DNA of 64,000 nt from Pohlia nutans. Lineage: Eukaryota; Streptophyta; Bryopsida; Bryales; Mniaceae. The stretch spans positions 7,960,213 to 8,024,212 of the forward strand of contig CM040093.1 of NCBI GenBank assembly GCA_022496805.1. Reading direction: 5' to 3'. Below, in pieces: positions 46,637-60,127 of the stretch. The notes beneath the pieces are model-generated. The model searched no databases and was not told the origin of the DNA. It saw nothing but the letters and a program-made list of their open reading frames with translations. Made by a program: the position numbers and the translations under genes. How positions within the stretch are numbered: position 1 is the stretch's first letter; every line of letters starts with the position of its first letter.

Positions 46637-47665
46637 GAAATCGACATTCTTTCTTTTCATAGGAACAGAAGACAACAATACCTTGAATAAATTATTCTTC
46701 AACCTAATCTCACCTCCAAAACTTTTCTTGCAAACAACTTGGCCCATAGGGTAAGGTTATATTATAGCTAGCATTATCCTATATATTGTTATTTAAGGCG
46801 GGCCTATGTTTGGCTTAAAACATATCAAGTGCATGATTGTACTTGGGCTTTTATAACATTTATCTCAACTATTAACCCCCATGCAAATTTGCATTTCTTC
46901 AGGTATCAACAAACATATATAAGGAACCATTTTTTCTTCAATTGCCCTTATACCAACAATTTTGAAAACCACTTTTGCAGTTTTTCAATTGATTTTTCAA
47001 ATAGAAAAAGGGGTTAGGTGACATATAGGTGATTGCAAGCTGCAGTCACCCAAGAGAGGGTTGTACTTAGTGTAACTAGTGTAACTAAAACATACACTAG
47101 TATTGTAGTGTGCACCTCTCAATTTTCAATTAAATCAAAAAAATTACCATCCAAAATAGGGTTTATGCCAATATTTCCTCTCTAGCGATTGCTAAGTTTA
47201 TTTCGAGACTTTGGGCTTTACTCAATGGCCTTTTTTGTTTTTTTGCCCATCAGAGGTAATTAGAGCCTTTTTTTTCATAACCTCCTTAGCTAGGCTTTAT
47301 GAAAAGTGTATTTCATATTCCACCTTTGATTATTTTATTTCTTTAAAAAAATCCGTTTTTTTAATTGCACAAAAATTTAAAAAAACAAAAACATCATGAA
47401 ACAATTTATTAAAAAATAAATAAGCGTGATACCCAAAAAAAGAAAATATGGTAGCTTTGTATGCGCTTGTGGTATGTTGCTATAAATTTGTGAAGTCCAT
47501 ATTTGACCCCCTTCTAGCATTTCCCATATTATAGGTTCATAAAGGTGCACTTTTGACAAGCCACACATACCTTTTTCAAGAGTTATTGATTAATTTAGAG
47601 CCGAATAAAAACAATTACAAAAATTGTTGTGGTAGGCACTTTGGAATTGTATTTCTCTAAACAAT
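46637..47665. other. Intergenic
   Basis: I see nothing beyond AT-rich DNA and chance frames. Confidence 0.3.
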
Positions 47666-47991
47666 AGAGTTAACCGAAAAGAAGGCCATGGAACATGCCT
47701 TTTCAACCTTCTTTCAAGCGCTCTTTTGAGCTCCCTTGAGCTATGTTTGGGTTGAATAGTGTCGTGTCATAACTTGTCCCCTTCTGGGCGATGGGCTTGG
47801 AGCTTTGGTAGGAGGTGTGGAAATCATTGCGAGGTGTGGAGAATAATGACAGTGGCTTGTTTTAGATTGTCTCCCAACTCACCTTGAACTAGTTTTCGGT
47901 CTATTTATATTTCAATATGAGTTCAAGAGGAGTTCAAAAGGAATTTGCTAAAACTTTCCTCTTTGAGCTGACTTTTCGGTTAACTCTAATG
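47666..47991. mobile_element. Element M with TAGAGTTAACCGAAAAG ends
   Basis: 326 bp with inverted ends TAGAGTTAACCGAAAAG. Related ends lie at 45909, 52990, 60128 and 61140. Confidence 0.6.
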
Positions 47992-48682
47992 CCCTTTGTT
48001 TTACAAGAAGTTCCCATCCCAATATTTATTGGTGATTTTTCAAAGATTGAAAAAATGCAGCAAATCCAATACCGCGACAAAAAAATTGGGTGACCGTAGC
48101 TTGCAATCATCCACCTCCCAAATGATAAGTATCATTCCCGGTATCATTTAAGTTGTGTTGTTGCTAATTATTTTATGTGTCATTTAAGTTATTTTGAATT
48201 TAATGTCAAAAAAACAAGGCGGCCTTCTATGGCAGTTTCTTTTGTACTCCCTTCTAGTCTCTTATTTCCCACCGATGAGTTCAAAACGAAACACATGTCC
48301 AAATCACATGCTTAAAAAGAAAATTCAACAATGTTGAGATTTGTAGGAAAATCAATCTTAATTAAGGCAAAATTGTTCCTTTAATTTCAATTGAAAGAAA
48401 CTCAGAGATTTAGGAAGAATGATTCTCTAAAAAAAAGGTGGAAGGAGGTCGGAGGCCTATCTATGTTAGCTCACAAAGAATATTCTTTTATTTGAGCCTA
48501 AAGGTTAATATCTAATTCTTGTCACACTCATTAAACACGCATCTAAAAAAAACTACACATTTAAAAATCGATCTCATACTATTTTTTTCCTATTAGTAGT
48601 TAGTAGTCACTTGTTTGGGTCGTAGAGTCTACCTTTAATATGAGGTCTGGAAGGTACCATTTGTTACCTACATTTGTGTGGC

Positions 48683-48720
<38 letters not shown>

Positions 48721-49068
48721 TCTATCATCTATCATCTACACATTCATACAACTCCAATTATAGAAAATTAACTTTGAAACTTCAAATATTTGCAAAAAGA
48801 TATAAAGATGATTGGGACAAAGCTTTGTAGTTAGAGCATTTGCACCTATGCCTTAGAAGGGCATGACACACTAAAAATATTGAATGAAAAATGTTGCAGG
48901 GCCTTCCAAATAGCCTATGGATCTTTAAGCATAGCTTATTAAGCAATGACCCTTCAAATTTCAGTGTGCAACGGTGTGGATGGTCTCATACCATCCCTAT
49001 TCATATAATCTAAAAACTTGAATAACTTTTTCTTGAATGAAATGAGACTTTTGGAGGCCAAAATTTCA
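47992..49068. other. Intergenic
   Basis: A (TA)n microsatellite at 48688-48718. Nothing else seen. Confidence 0.3.
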
Positions 49069-49100
49069 TTAATCCCTAAGTGACCGAACGACCATTTTAT
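49069..49100 (+). mobile_element. Single TTAA-type terminus
   Basis: TTAATCCCTAAGTGACCG resembles the TTAA MITE ends, but no partner end was found. Confidence 0.3.
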
Positions 49101-49440
49101 GGTCGCCGCCCATTTTTTACGGGCTGCCTAGGATGAAAAAATTAATTTTAATTTTTAAAAAAAAAAAAAACTCCAAATAGGAAAAAAAGTTTACTTTCCA
49201 ACTCAATTTGAATCATGTCAATCTGAGTTAAACTCCACCAAGGATAATTTTTCAAAGTCAAAGATCCCAATATTGTCCTAGTGTTATAAAATTTACTATT
49301 TCGGGAAACTAATGATATTCTCTCCTTTGAGAAAATTGCTTTTCTAAATTTTAGAATAGAATGTTTAGTTTTAACCAATCATACCAACTTTCAAATACTA
49401 AAAACAAAATTTATAATTTTGGTAAATATTAAATGGAAAA

Positions 49441-49514
49441 TGCTTCTAAATTCATTAAACGAGTATTTAAAACATTTTTGAAAGTTTGACAGTACAGATA
49501 ATTACTAAACATCA
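49441..49514 (+). repeat. 74-bp tandem duplication, first unit
   Basis: The unit TGCTTCTAAATTCATTAAAC... is followed at 49515 by a second copy, which is interrupted at its TTAA by a C element and resumes at 50104 (to about 50165). Confidence 0.85.
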
Positions 49515-49531
49515 TGCTTCTTCTAAATTCA

Positions 49532-50107
49532 TTAACCCCTAACTGCCTGAGCGTCCATTTTTTGGACGATGTATAGATTTCATCCATAATTTCTCATCCG
49601 TCATGCATTTTTTGCAGTGTGGAATTTTTAGTGTAGATTCTATGGGAAGTTAGCTTCATGCATATGTGATCCGATTAGAAAGGGGATGATTTGTGAAATT
49701 TTTTTGCCTCATTTCATGTTGTAGTGATTCACCCAAAATTCTGAAGATTTCAGTGTAAAAGTGCTCTAAAAAAAGTCAACTCATAAAATTAAGCAACCAA
49801 AAATCTCCAAAAATCACTACACTTAGAGTATTACATTTCAACCAATCACAAAGAATTTCATCCTTAGATTGTCAATATCTTATTCGTAATTGAATTACAA
49901 AATAATTTTGAATTTCACCTTTCAAATTTTATACAAAATTATTGGTAATAGCAATCATAGATCTAACCGTATGGATAGAATCTAAAATTCATAACGTACA
50001 ACTTTTATTCATATATCAAGTTCTAAATATCCCTCTAGGTTGCATTTTATAATGCATCTTTGCAAAACTGCCGAATTTGGAGAGGGCTCTAGGCATTTAG
50101 GGGTTAA
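49532..50107 (-). mobile_element. TTAA MITE, family C, copy 4
   Basis: 576 bp with ends TTAACCCCTAACTGCC and GGCATTTAGGGGTTAA. Inserted in the second unit of the 74-bp duplication. Confidence 0.9.
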
Positions 50108-50764
50108 ACGAATATTTAAAACATTTTTGAAAGTTTGACAGTACAGATAATTACTAAACATCATGCTTCCCATTTTTTCTTTTACACCAAACTTCATCGA
50201 AATTGTAAAAGTAATATTTTGTAACACATATAGGTTTTGCCCTTACCCCTCTGTCATTTAGGATTAAGTCAACTCAGTTATTCTCAATAGGAAAGTGACA
50301 CAAAGCAGTAAATGATCCCATTAATTTTTTCAGCGTGTTGGTAGCTGGCATTTGTACATTTCCCAAGCAACGCTGATGACCTCAAGAATCTCCGGCGATT
50401 TGAATAACTTAATTTATGTGTTGACATTTACAAGTTATTAAATCTTCATTCCATTTATTTCAAGCCAACAACTAATGAAGGAAGTTCATTTCATACAGTT
50501 GTTAAAATTCTCTAAGTGTTGATAATACGGTTGTTTGTGTCCAAAAATTAAAATTAAAAAATTTCTCTAAGTGTTATAGAAATTTGTATTCCTCCTTTTG
50601 AAAAAGAAGAAATGATTAGAGAGATTTGTAAAGTCGTGAAATCTCAGGCTTCCGGTACTGTGTCAGTCAAGATTCTAGCTTACATGACAATAAAAGTAAG
50701 AGTGTCGGGTTCTAAAAATAAAATCTGGATGAGTTATATTTTCGGAAATTAAACTTGGGTGACT

Positions 50765-50935
50765 TGGTTTGGTCCCGTGTCAAGGCACGCCATTGGGTAT
50801 GGCGCCGGAGCCCGTTTATAAATAAACCACATGACCGGATTATAGCCGCCGTCAAGGTTTGAACCTTGGACCTCATGGCCCCAAGAGCCTTATGGGCTTC
50901 TAATCCTAGCCCGGCACACCTCTCTTGAGCTTGTG
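50765..50935 (-). mobile_element. tRNA-derived SINE-like sequence
   Basis: Box B AAGGTTCAAACCTT (inverse at 50854-50867) and box-A-like GGGCTAGGATTAGAAG (50897-50912), in the order expected on the minus strand. It does not fold as a tRNA. Confidence 0.45.
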
Positions 50936-51342
50936 ACAATTAATTTTCGGATATCTATAAAATAGGGGATGGGGGATGCAACTATGGATGGGTGATCCAG
51001 AGACTTTGCAAATTTCTCTATTGTGTTGAATGTTAAGTGTTAACATTATGGATAATCTTTTTTTTTAAACTTATCGTCTATGTGTTAACTTTTAATTTAT
51101 CAAATTTCAAATTCATTTGTTATTTTATGTGTCTGATGTTTATTTTTATTTGTAAATATAAATATTAACCATCTTGAATTGATAGTTTCTAAGTGTTGTT
51201 TACAAGTGTTCTTAATAAGTGCTACTTTTTAGACTCACACTTGTGCATTGAAATAAAATAGTTGTCCATCAATTCTAACTTCCTATCTACAAATTTGAAA
51301 TTTTTATAGTTGTAAAGGGCTCTTTATTTCATTAAAAATGAA

Positions 51343-51785
51343 TTAATCCCTAAATGTCTTCACCCCCTCTCCAAATTGGGCAGTTTTGCAAAGATGCATT
51401 ATAAAATGCAACTAAGAAGGATGTTTTGAACTTGATGTATGAATAAAAATTGTACATTGTGAATTTTAGATTCTATCCATACAATTAGATTTATGATTGG
51501 AATCACCACTATCTTTGTAAAAAAGTTAAAATGTAAAATTCAAATTCTTTTGTAATTTGATTACGAATAAGATATTGACAATTTGTGAATGAAATTTGTT
51601 GTGATGGGTTGAAATGTAATACTCTAAGTGTAGTGATTTTTGGAGATTTTTTGGTTGCTTAATTTTATGAGTTGATTTTTTCAAGAGCCGACTTTTGAAC
51701 TAAGATCTTAGATATTTTGGGTGAATCTCTACAATATGAAATGAGAAAATGCAATAAAATACATGGTTGGGCAATTAAGGGTTAA
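51343..51785 (+). mobile_element. TTAA MITE, family C, copy 5
   Basis: 443 bp, TTAATCCCTAAATGTC to GGGCAATTAAGGGTTAA, with about 130 bp missing from one side relative to the other C copies. Confidence 0.8.
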
Positions 51786-52911
51786 GACCCAATTTCATTT
51801 ATGACATGGGATTTTCACTAACTTGTTGGGATTTGTAATGTATCTTATGTGGCCTGCAAAAATTTAACGTTTTAATACAAGAGTGCCAAAATGTAAACAT
51901 ACGTATTATTGGAATATTTTGACAATATGATGTTGCATGTAAAGGTTCTCAAGGTGTGAATAGACAAATCACCTTCAACACACTCTTCATTCATGATGTT
52001 CTTCATGTCAATGCTATATTTATGATTATTGCATGTAAAAATGACAATAAAGAAGTATTTGGGGTTGCAACAGTCAAGATAGTGGTCTACAATCTTTTTT
52101 ATTTTCACTTGTGCCAAACTATTTATTATCACATTTGTATAAAATTTCTTGTAATATAAAAGAATATAATGGGAAAAATACAAAGAGAGTTTTGAAGTGG
52201 ATGTATGCATTTTTTAAGGTTTAGTGACAAAACAAAGGATGTGTTATTAGAGAAGGTCATATTAAAGAGGCATTTGTGTCTTATCACCATTGCAACGTCC
52301 ATTACATTCTTGAATTGTTTTAGCACTCTTGAAGAATGATGCTTCTACACTAGCATTTTAGAAAAGATACCAAGCCATAGCAGTTCAAGAATGTCATGTT
52401 CATTAGTGAATGATTTGGCTTTCATCTCAAGGCCACACAAGCCTTGGATCAATTCATCTAGAATAAATGAAATAAAATGCATTTTTGTAAACAAGAAGAC
52501 AAGAAAATGAGTTCAAAATTTTAAGTGTTGTTTGACTATACATAACCTTTTCACCAATAAAAGAACCGAGATTTGTTTTGTAACACACTATAAGCTTGAG
52601 GTTAAACGCCCCACCGCGTTTAAACCCATGGTTAGAGTAATAAGACCAACTTTTCATTGATCAAGAGTGACTTCCTACCAATGGCAAGAATTGTCCTTTT
52701 TTTTTCCCCGTAAACCATGTGGTTATACATACATACTTAGTAGCTTATACATAGCATACTCATATCAATATATCATTTCATGTGCATGCATGATCTCCCT
52801 GAAGTTGACATTGTTTTCTTTCACAATCCAACAATTTTTAAAAAGTGACCAATACTTACTGGAGGGTACTGTACAGTGGAGTCAATAAATAATTTGATTT
52901 TAAAAAAAAAA

Positions 52912-52957
<46 letters not shown>

Positions 52958-52985
52958 TGCCATTACAATGAGAATTTTACATAAC
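51786..52985. other. Intergenic
   Basis: A (TA)n microsatellite at 52917-52952. No gene supported. Confidence 0.3.
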
Positions 52986-52987
52986 AT

Positions 52988-53790
52988 TAGAGTTAACCAA
53001 AAAGAGTGTTTCTCCGAGTGTCTCAATGTGGAACTTTAACCCTTAAAGGGCTGATGGGGATAGTAGATATGTTGGCGTATATTTGACATTTGTTGTAAAT
53101 AGAAAGTTCAAAATTGAGATTGCAATAACTCATTAGAATCATGTCAACGTGAATTCTAACTTCATTTTTGATCTTAAACCTATAGGAGGTGCGGAACCAT
53201 GCCAAATACAATGGAATATTGGTGTACAATACCGGTCGGAAAGGGCTCTCTAGACCCTTAAGGGTTAAACCATTAGGAGAAATATGGGGTCCCAAAGGGG
53301 CCCTGTAAGACAACCCGTGTTAGGTGAACCGGTTGCCCAATTACCCCTCTCCATGTAAACCTATTGGTGCAGGTCGCTGCTCGCTGACAGTGTCGGAAGC
53401 CGCAGTGTTGGCAGAGCTGGCAGTGCTGGCAGCGTCGATTCGCTTGACCCACGAAACTGCACTGCTGGCACCACGGTGGCCATTGGTGCCAGCGTGTAAA
53501 GTGCACGGTTTTCCCTCAAAATTTCAGCACATGCCAAAGGCAAAGGCCCCTTTGTGACCCCAGAATTCTCCTAATGCTCACCTTAGACATGTTTACAGTT
53601 CAAAAAGACTACAAAACCAATCTATGGTAAGTTGGAGAATAATCTAAAGCCAGGCCCTGCACTGCTCGTGGGAGTAGAATTCGTAACCTTTCCAATGCTA
53701 GAGGAGAGTTCCCACAAGTTCCTCCAAGCCAAAGGGACTATTCATGAGGGGATCAAGGAACTATTCATACACAATCCGTGTCACATATTG
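52988..53790. mobile_element. Element M copy with GC-rich insert and nested G
   Basis: It starts GAGTTAACCAAAAAGAG. The block GAGAATAATCTAAAGCCAGG matches the M relative at 45730-45850. A G element occupies 53036-53268. A GC-rich part with a GCTGGCAGTGCTGGCAG minisatellite lies at 53340-53540. The right end is not defined. Confidence 0.4.
53036..53268 (+). mobile_element. TTAA MITE, family G, copy 2
   Basis: 233 bp, TTAACCCTTAAAGGGCT to GACCCTTAAGGGTTAA. The interior is colinear with 7329-7543. Confidence 0.82.
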
Positions 53791-53848
53791 ATAATATTGG
53801 GTGGCAAACTCAACATAGTTCACTGCTTGTTTTCAATTAAGTCAATTG

Positions 53849-54421
53849 TTAACTCCTAAACGTCCTTACCCCTCTCCAAATTCGGTAGTTTTGCAAAGAT
53901 GCATTATGAAATGCAACTAAGAGGGATATTTTGAACTTGATGTATGAATATAAGATGCACATTATTCATTCTAGATTCTATCTATACGGTAAGATCTGTG
54001 ATTGCTATCACCAATGTTCTTGTATAAAATTTGAAGTTTGAAATTCAAAAATATTTGTAATTTGATTACGAATAAGATATTGACAATCTGTGGATGAAAG
54101 TGTTGTGATGGGTTGAAATGTAATACTCTAATTGTAGTGATTTTTGGAGATTTTTTGGTTGCTTAACTTTATGAGTATATTTTTAAAAGCACATCTAGAC
54201 TAAAATCTTTAAAATTTTGGATGCATCACTGCAACATGAAATGAGGCATAAGATTTTCACAAATCATCCCCTTTTTAATCGGATCACACATGAATGAAGC
54301 TATCTTGTCATAGAATTTTTTAGTATTTTTTTCCTTGCAAAAAGTGCATGGCGATTGAGAAATACGTTGATGAAACTTGTACATTGTCCAAAAAAAGGAC
54401 GGTTGGGCAGTTAGGGATTAA
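53849..54421 (+). mobile_element. TTAA MITE, family C, copy 6
   Basis: 573 bp, TTAACTCCTAAACGTCC to GGGCAGTTAGGGATTAA. Confidence 0.82.
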
Positions 54422-57094
54422 GCCCTAAACTTTGTACCCCTACTAAAAATTGGATTCTCTCCGATGCTCTTGGATGCTCTTTTTTTTCACATCTGAAGTT
54501 TGTTTTACTTGCTTGACTCCTACTAAATTCCTTCGTATAATGGCAAGTGTCATCTTTCACTCTAGTTCCAAAGAAAGTTATTGTATGAGTAAAAATCAAA
54601 CAATGCAGTAGGAGGTTGCAAAACCCTACTATTATAGAATGTAATGTAGGTTCTATGAGGCAAAGTTAGACATGTTGTAGTATACAAGATGCACTACACA
54701 TACATATGAGTTTCAATCTAAAAATAATAATATGTTGGCCTTTTTTTAGCTAAATGGAAAAACCCCATTTTAAACTTTTTCTTTAGGAAAAAATGGATAC
54801 AATTTTTGTTACTCAAGGTTTTAATAGAAATATGGAAATTATCTTAAGACTCAAATACAAAAAGAATCATGATTTTTGGGTTATTTTTACTAATATTAAA
54901 TATTATTACAAAATTGTTGAAGGTTAAAATTAGACTTTATTACCTTTCCAATGCACTTTGCGGTTTGAGGTTTGATGCAATTTTGAGCCCAAAGGAGCTT
55001 CTCAAAGATCATAGTTTCTAGCTTGGAGAAAAAAATTAAATAGTTTCTTGACCCCATAGTACATTCATGTACAGTAACCTACCAAAGAAATTGTCACTTC
55101 TTCTACCCACCAATGTAAAAATTGATCTAAATTGACACGAAATTGGTATTTTGTAAAAAAATTAAGGTCCACTTTTATCAAACACTACGATAATAAATTA
55201 CACCAAGTTTCACTTTCCATGAATAGATATGATAGATTTAAAGTTCCGATTGGACTTGAAAGTTGAAATTACCAAGATAAGAAACTTTCAGGTTAGAATA
55301 GGTTCAAAAAAGTTACAAATTTTTCATGTAAACGCAACATCATATCGATTATCGCCTATTACATTTGACTAATTCAAGCTCTACAACTATTTTATTGTCT
55401 ACACTTCTCCTACACACAAAAGTGATTTAATGTTTACCAAACTTGACCAATCTACTAATGTATGTGTCCATCCTTTGCTTTGATCACTACTTCCAAATTA
55501 GAAGTTATAGATCCACACAACTCAAGGAGATTGTTTTCACTAATCAAATTTCATTGGCATTGAAGATTACTCCTCCAAATTTTGGTCAAATGGATACTTG
55601 GACCATGCTCAATGGAATCTTTAAGGATCTTCCGAACATTTTCAATTGGGTTGAGATTGGGTGAATTTGTTGATCTAGTGATTAGTTCATCAAAATATTG
55701 TTGATATTTCTAAGTTCACATGATATTTGCTATACTCATGTCAATCACTCATCAATGGTCGATGACTCACTGATTACGAATCATCAAAACTTGTCAAAGT
55801 TAACCATGGTAATTTGAAAAAAATTCTTCAAATTTGTACGATTTGTGATTTTTGAGGTTTAAAAGAGATAAAAGAAATCATTAAAATCATAAAATAACTT
55901 AAAGTACTCTAAGTTTTTAGTGAATGGTGAGTTTCACAATGGAAAACCATACAGTACTACGTTTTAAATTTTGGCACTCTTGTGCTGAACAATTATTTTT
56001 ATTTTTATTTTTAAGTCTGGCAATCCCGAAATATTGGAATTTTTCTAAACTATTCATATTAGTTTTTTTTTAAATCTTGAAAAGAAATTTTCTAAAATTT
56101 TGGTATTTTCTAAAATAATATAATCATAGCCGAAAGTCCAAAAATATAAAGGTACTACGGTATTGTGCAAAAAGAATCTCCAAAACAATTATTTTGAAAA
56201 TTTGATAGGTTTTCATGTTCCAAAATGAAAGTTAGTTTTTGACCCACAAGGTTTTAAAATGCAATAAAGTTCTCAATATTTGGAATTTTTGAAAATAAAA
56301 AGTGAACTAAAAACCGGATTTGATGAAGTTTGGAAAATTTTATGAAGAATTCCTGAAAAATGGTGACATGGGTAATTTTGGAATAAGTTATAATTTCATG
56401 GTTTTGGGTGACAAACAACAATGTTTATGGTACTAGGGTAATGGACAGTAACTAATTACAGTCTACCTGTAAAGAGGGCATCAAAAGTAGCATGCGCCAT
56501 CTTGGTCTTGGTAGTCACATTGGTAGCACTTCCCCCAACAGACTCTTCATTCACGTTGGCCCTTCGGCCTAGAATTACCCCCTCTCTCTAACTAATTACA
56601 CTGCTTAAAAGTAGACAAAGATCGTTTTTAAACATACTTGGAAAACTTCATTCATTTCAAACAACACTAGTAACCCTTAAACGTCAAGAGGGTCCTTGGA
56701 GGGTAGCCCGAAGAGCATCTCTAAAAGTCTACAACAGTTGTTGTGCTTAAAAATAAATTAATAATTTTTATTTTATTTTAAAACAACCAGTCTACCACCA
56801 GCATTGGCAAACATGCACTGTTGGCCAACTTTTTTTTTTCTTATGTTTTTTTAATAAAAAAATGCTTTGTCTTTTTCCACAGTTGTTGCCTGATTATAGT
56901 TCCCCTCTTCCCCCAATTCCTTCATTTGATTGTGGAATCTACAATTGCCTAATAATTTAGTCGCAATTTGAGAATCTAGTCTTGTTGTTTCATCACCTTT
57001 CCAAGGCACCAATCCATTTCAATTTTGATTGAGAAAATCCACTTTTTACTCCATTCTTCTCTCATTAACAAGCCCGTGAGGCTTGCTTTGACAT
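54422..57094. other. Intergenic
   Basis: It holds repeat R (56461-56600) and an H-family fragment at 56669-56720 (TAACCCTTAAACGTCAAG). Nothing else recognised. Confidence 0.35.
56461..56600 (-). repeat. Repeat R, second coding-like copy
   Basis: It aligns in frame with 61262-61429 (NEESVG and AHATFDALF blocks) but lacks the ATG and stops early. It is probably a decayed copy. Confidence 0.35.
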
Positions 57095-57625
57095 TTAACC
57101 CTTAGTGCCCAACTAAGTAACCGCTAAGTAGTCACTAGATCACCAGAAAATGAAATGCTGTAAAATCTGTGAAACATCTCAATCCGGTGTCTGAAGTTCA
57201 GATGTATAACTTTTGATTCTGCAGATGATGCAAAAAGAAAAATTGGAATTTGACTTTCCAAGAGGATAATTTTATAAGTGAAAGTGTGCATTATACGAAA
57301 TTTGGAATCTGACTTTCCTAGACTTTCTCATTTTTGAGTGTGCATTATACGAAAGTCATACATAATTATTGTGAATTTTATAAGTAAGAGTGACTCACTT
57401 ATCCATATACGGTTTAGGACAATAATTTATACGTTAAAATAAGAAAGGAGTTGGTACATTGATCAAGATCGGAATACATACACTAATAAAACATGAACAA
57501 GAGAACACAATCCAAGAAAAAAACGAGATAACAAACTTCCAAACACTAGAAATATAGCATAGTACATATGTTGTATTTGTAAGTATTTGTTGTATTTTGA
57601 GGTATTTGTAGCATTTTGGTGTTTT
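57095..57625 (+). mobile_element. TTAA MITE, family E, copy 3, truncated
   Basis: It starts TTAACCCTTAGTGCCCA and follows E copy 1, but with a rearranged middle. It ends abruptly in sequence shared with 60815-60850 (CAAACTGGCATAGTTTCC). Confidence 0.65.
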
Positions 57626-57639
57626 GTAAGCAAACTGGC

Positions 57640-58813
57640 ATAGTTTCCAAAGAATCCTAAATAGAAAGGAGGGTGAACTCATGGTCTTTTAGATATAATT
57701 TTAACACTTAAATATCATTGCCATATCAAGGGGCTGGTCAAACAACGTGTTGAACCATCCTTTTTTTACATTGATTATTATTTTTTACGTATCATCTATG
57801 GTATTAATAGTATACTTATTACATATATATGCAATAAAGATTTTTTTTCGTTTGTATGTTACATTGACTGTATCTCCCAAACCATGCGCCTACCATCTGC
57901 ATTCTTGGTATCGTTGAAAAGCTCTCGACGAGAAGTTGTTTCGTAGCTTTCAGACCTATGATGTGGAAGTTATAGAATAGGAAATTTTAATCCAATTTTG
58001 TCACCATGAATTGAGTTAAATTATGGATAAATTATTCTAAAAATAAAATAGAAGCATGGCTAAATCACGGATAACACTTGGGACAACAACATAAAGCCAC
58101 ACTAGTTTGGATGAAAAATGCCCTTTATAATAGATAATTTGATGTATATATTAAATGCAGAGTGTCACGACCTGATGTCACAACCTCTATCACGTTTTCA
58201 TCCTTAGTTCTTCAACCACTACACTTTAGCCACTGTTCTTCGTCCACCGAAATCCATCCAATTTTTCATACCCATGTTGATATTTTTCGTGCTGAAGTTC
58301 CACTTGCAACATGCATATTGTTGCTTTGTAATAGGCTATTTTCTATCTCATCTCGTAGGGGAGGCATACTCCCCTCCAAGAGACCGAGATACCTTGCTTA
58401 GGACATCGTTCGCCTCGCCATTCTTTGGCAACTCTAGTGTGCCACGAATCATTTTATTTTCCAACATAACCTAATTATCAATGTTCTTCAAATTTGCCAC
58501 CTAGCTTAGAGGGACACTATTCACGCAAAGATGGCATGTAGGAACTCAGTCTTCAAATACTTTTACAAGTGTGGGGAGAAGAAACAAGCAACATCGGCTA
58601 AAGAGTTTTCTTCTACTTGGTGCGTTAATGAGATATTTTTACACTAGTAGTATTTTCTTAGCCAGATAAAAGCTCGCTTCCAATCTCACTTGCCTGTCGC
58701 CCTTCATTTGGAACCCTAGTTCATTGTTTTCTTCCTCTTTTTTTTGCACTCAATCGATTAGTCCCCACCCTTTCAAAGGAAAACGAAGGCTATTTGCTCT
58801 CTCTCTCTCTCAA
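57640..58813. other. Intergenic
   Basis: No gene supported. GC content is slightly raised at 58160-58470 and 58640-58760, with chance frames. Confidence 0.3.
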
Positions 58814-58980
58814 GACTCTAAATCCCCCCCCTTCCCACAGACGTTAATGTAAGAAGATCAAAACTGCCCCCTATTTGGAACATGTAGGGGCCCACCTTAA
58901 ACAATAATCCCCTCTTCCAAGGGTTTGGAATTCCCAAGGCAGTCCCCCTAGATCAAATTCGGACCAGGGGATTTAGAGTC
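58814..58980 (+). mobile_element. Element K, copy 3, internally deleted
   Basis: 167 bp with perfect ends GACTCTAAATCCCC and inverse, and the shared GGGGCCCACCTTAAACAATA block. Confidence 0.7.
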
Positions 58981-58982
58981 CA

Positions 58983-58989
<7 letters not shown>

Positions 58990-59048
<59 letters not shown>
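58990..59048. repeat. (GT)n(TA)n microsatellite
   Basis: GT units pass directly into TA units. Confidence 0.95.
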
Positions 59049-59051
<3 letters not shown>

Positions 59052-59639
59052 AAAGATTATATCCGGTGTTTCCCTGGCTACATCTTCAGGGTGCGTTCTA
59101 CCAACGGAGACAAGAAAAAAAAACATTGGCATTGTTCTCATCTTAGTCCACTACCAAGCAGCTTATAAGGTCAAGACACCTAAAACCGATCAAATAAGAC
59201 ATGTACTTTACTTGGGATAGATGAATCAATATTTTGAGTATTTTCCTCTTTTAGCAATAAGAAATTAAGAAGTTTTCATATTTAATTTAATTTTTTTGAT
59301 AATTATTTGAATAAGTACAAATTTTGAAAGTGGAAGTTGTAGGTTTACCAAAAACCGATCATATGTTCTAATGTACAAATGAGATACATCTTCCCTTCCA
59401 AAATCTAGAAATTAGGCAAGAATCTAGGGTGGTTGGTTTTGGGTACCTGGTCGGGAATGGGTGTCTCAACCTTACAAACTATTTGTGAACAAGTTAGACA
59501 AAATTTGAATTGAGCGAGACGCGGTTTGCAAGCACAGACCTCGTGAGTAGGTGCACATATACTGATATACTTTTAGCACAATAGTTATAATAAGGCGTGA
59601 TCAGCCAGCGAGTGGGAAGGCTCTTTCAATTCATGCAAA

Positions 59640-60054
59640 AGCCTGGCTGCAATGCCACTTATGACCGGTACTGATCTTGTGGCCATTGAGGCGCTTTGGC
59701 GAGGTCCCGCAAAGAGCGCGGACGCACCCACCGAAAACGCGTCCCTCTCCTCTCCATTTGGCATACCGCATTCAAACGCAGGTGAATGTGTTGCACTCGG
59801 AGAGCGAATTCGGGGATTTCACTGTACATTTGCTAATTTATCGAGCTCTGATCGAGAGGATGGTTTGCTCATTTGGCAGATTCTGTGGTGTGGAAATGAA
59901 GCAAACTCAGTTTTGGTTTGAACTCATCAGTCTGGATTTCTGGGAACCTCCCCTCTTTTTCCTTTCCCGAATTGGGAGCCATGAATTTTGGGATACTTTG
60001 GACTGCATAATTTTCATTTCGGTGTTTGTTAAAAAAAAGAACGAAATTATGTAA
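59640..60054 (+). other. GC-raised coding-like segment, product unknown
   Basis: Two frames stay open, 59652-59921 and 59677-60054, and GC content is clearly higher than around it. This fits a first exon or a gene fragment. I recognise no domain. The sequence lies just before an element with GAGTTAACCG termini. Confidence 0.25.
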
Positions 60055-60127
60055 TTTTGAAGAGAATAGATGCTGCTCATGCAAAATGTATTGTTTTTTT
60101 TTTGTTAAACTTGGTGTTAAATAATCT

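Noticed and set aside
50765..50935. A functional tRNA gene
   Set aside because: It has the same problem as 28960: only the promoter boxes are recognisable.
51956..52159. Copia retrotransposon fragment
   Set aside because: A VLHV-like motif in one frame is too weak, and no other pol motif or LTR was found.
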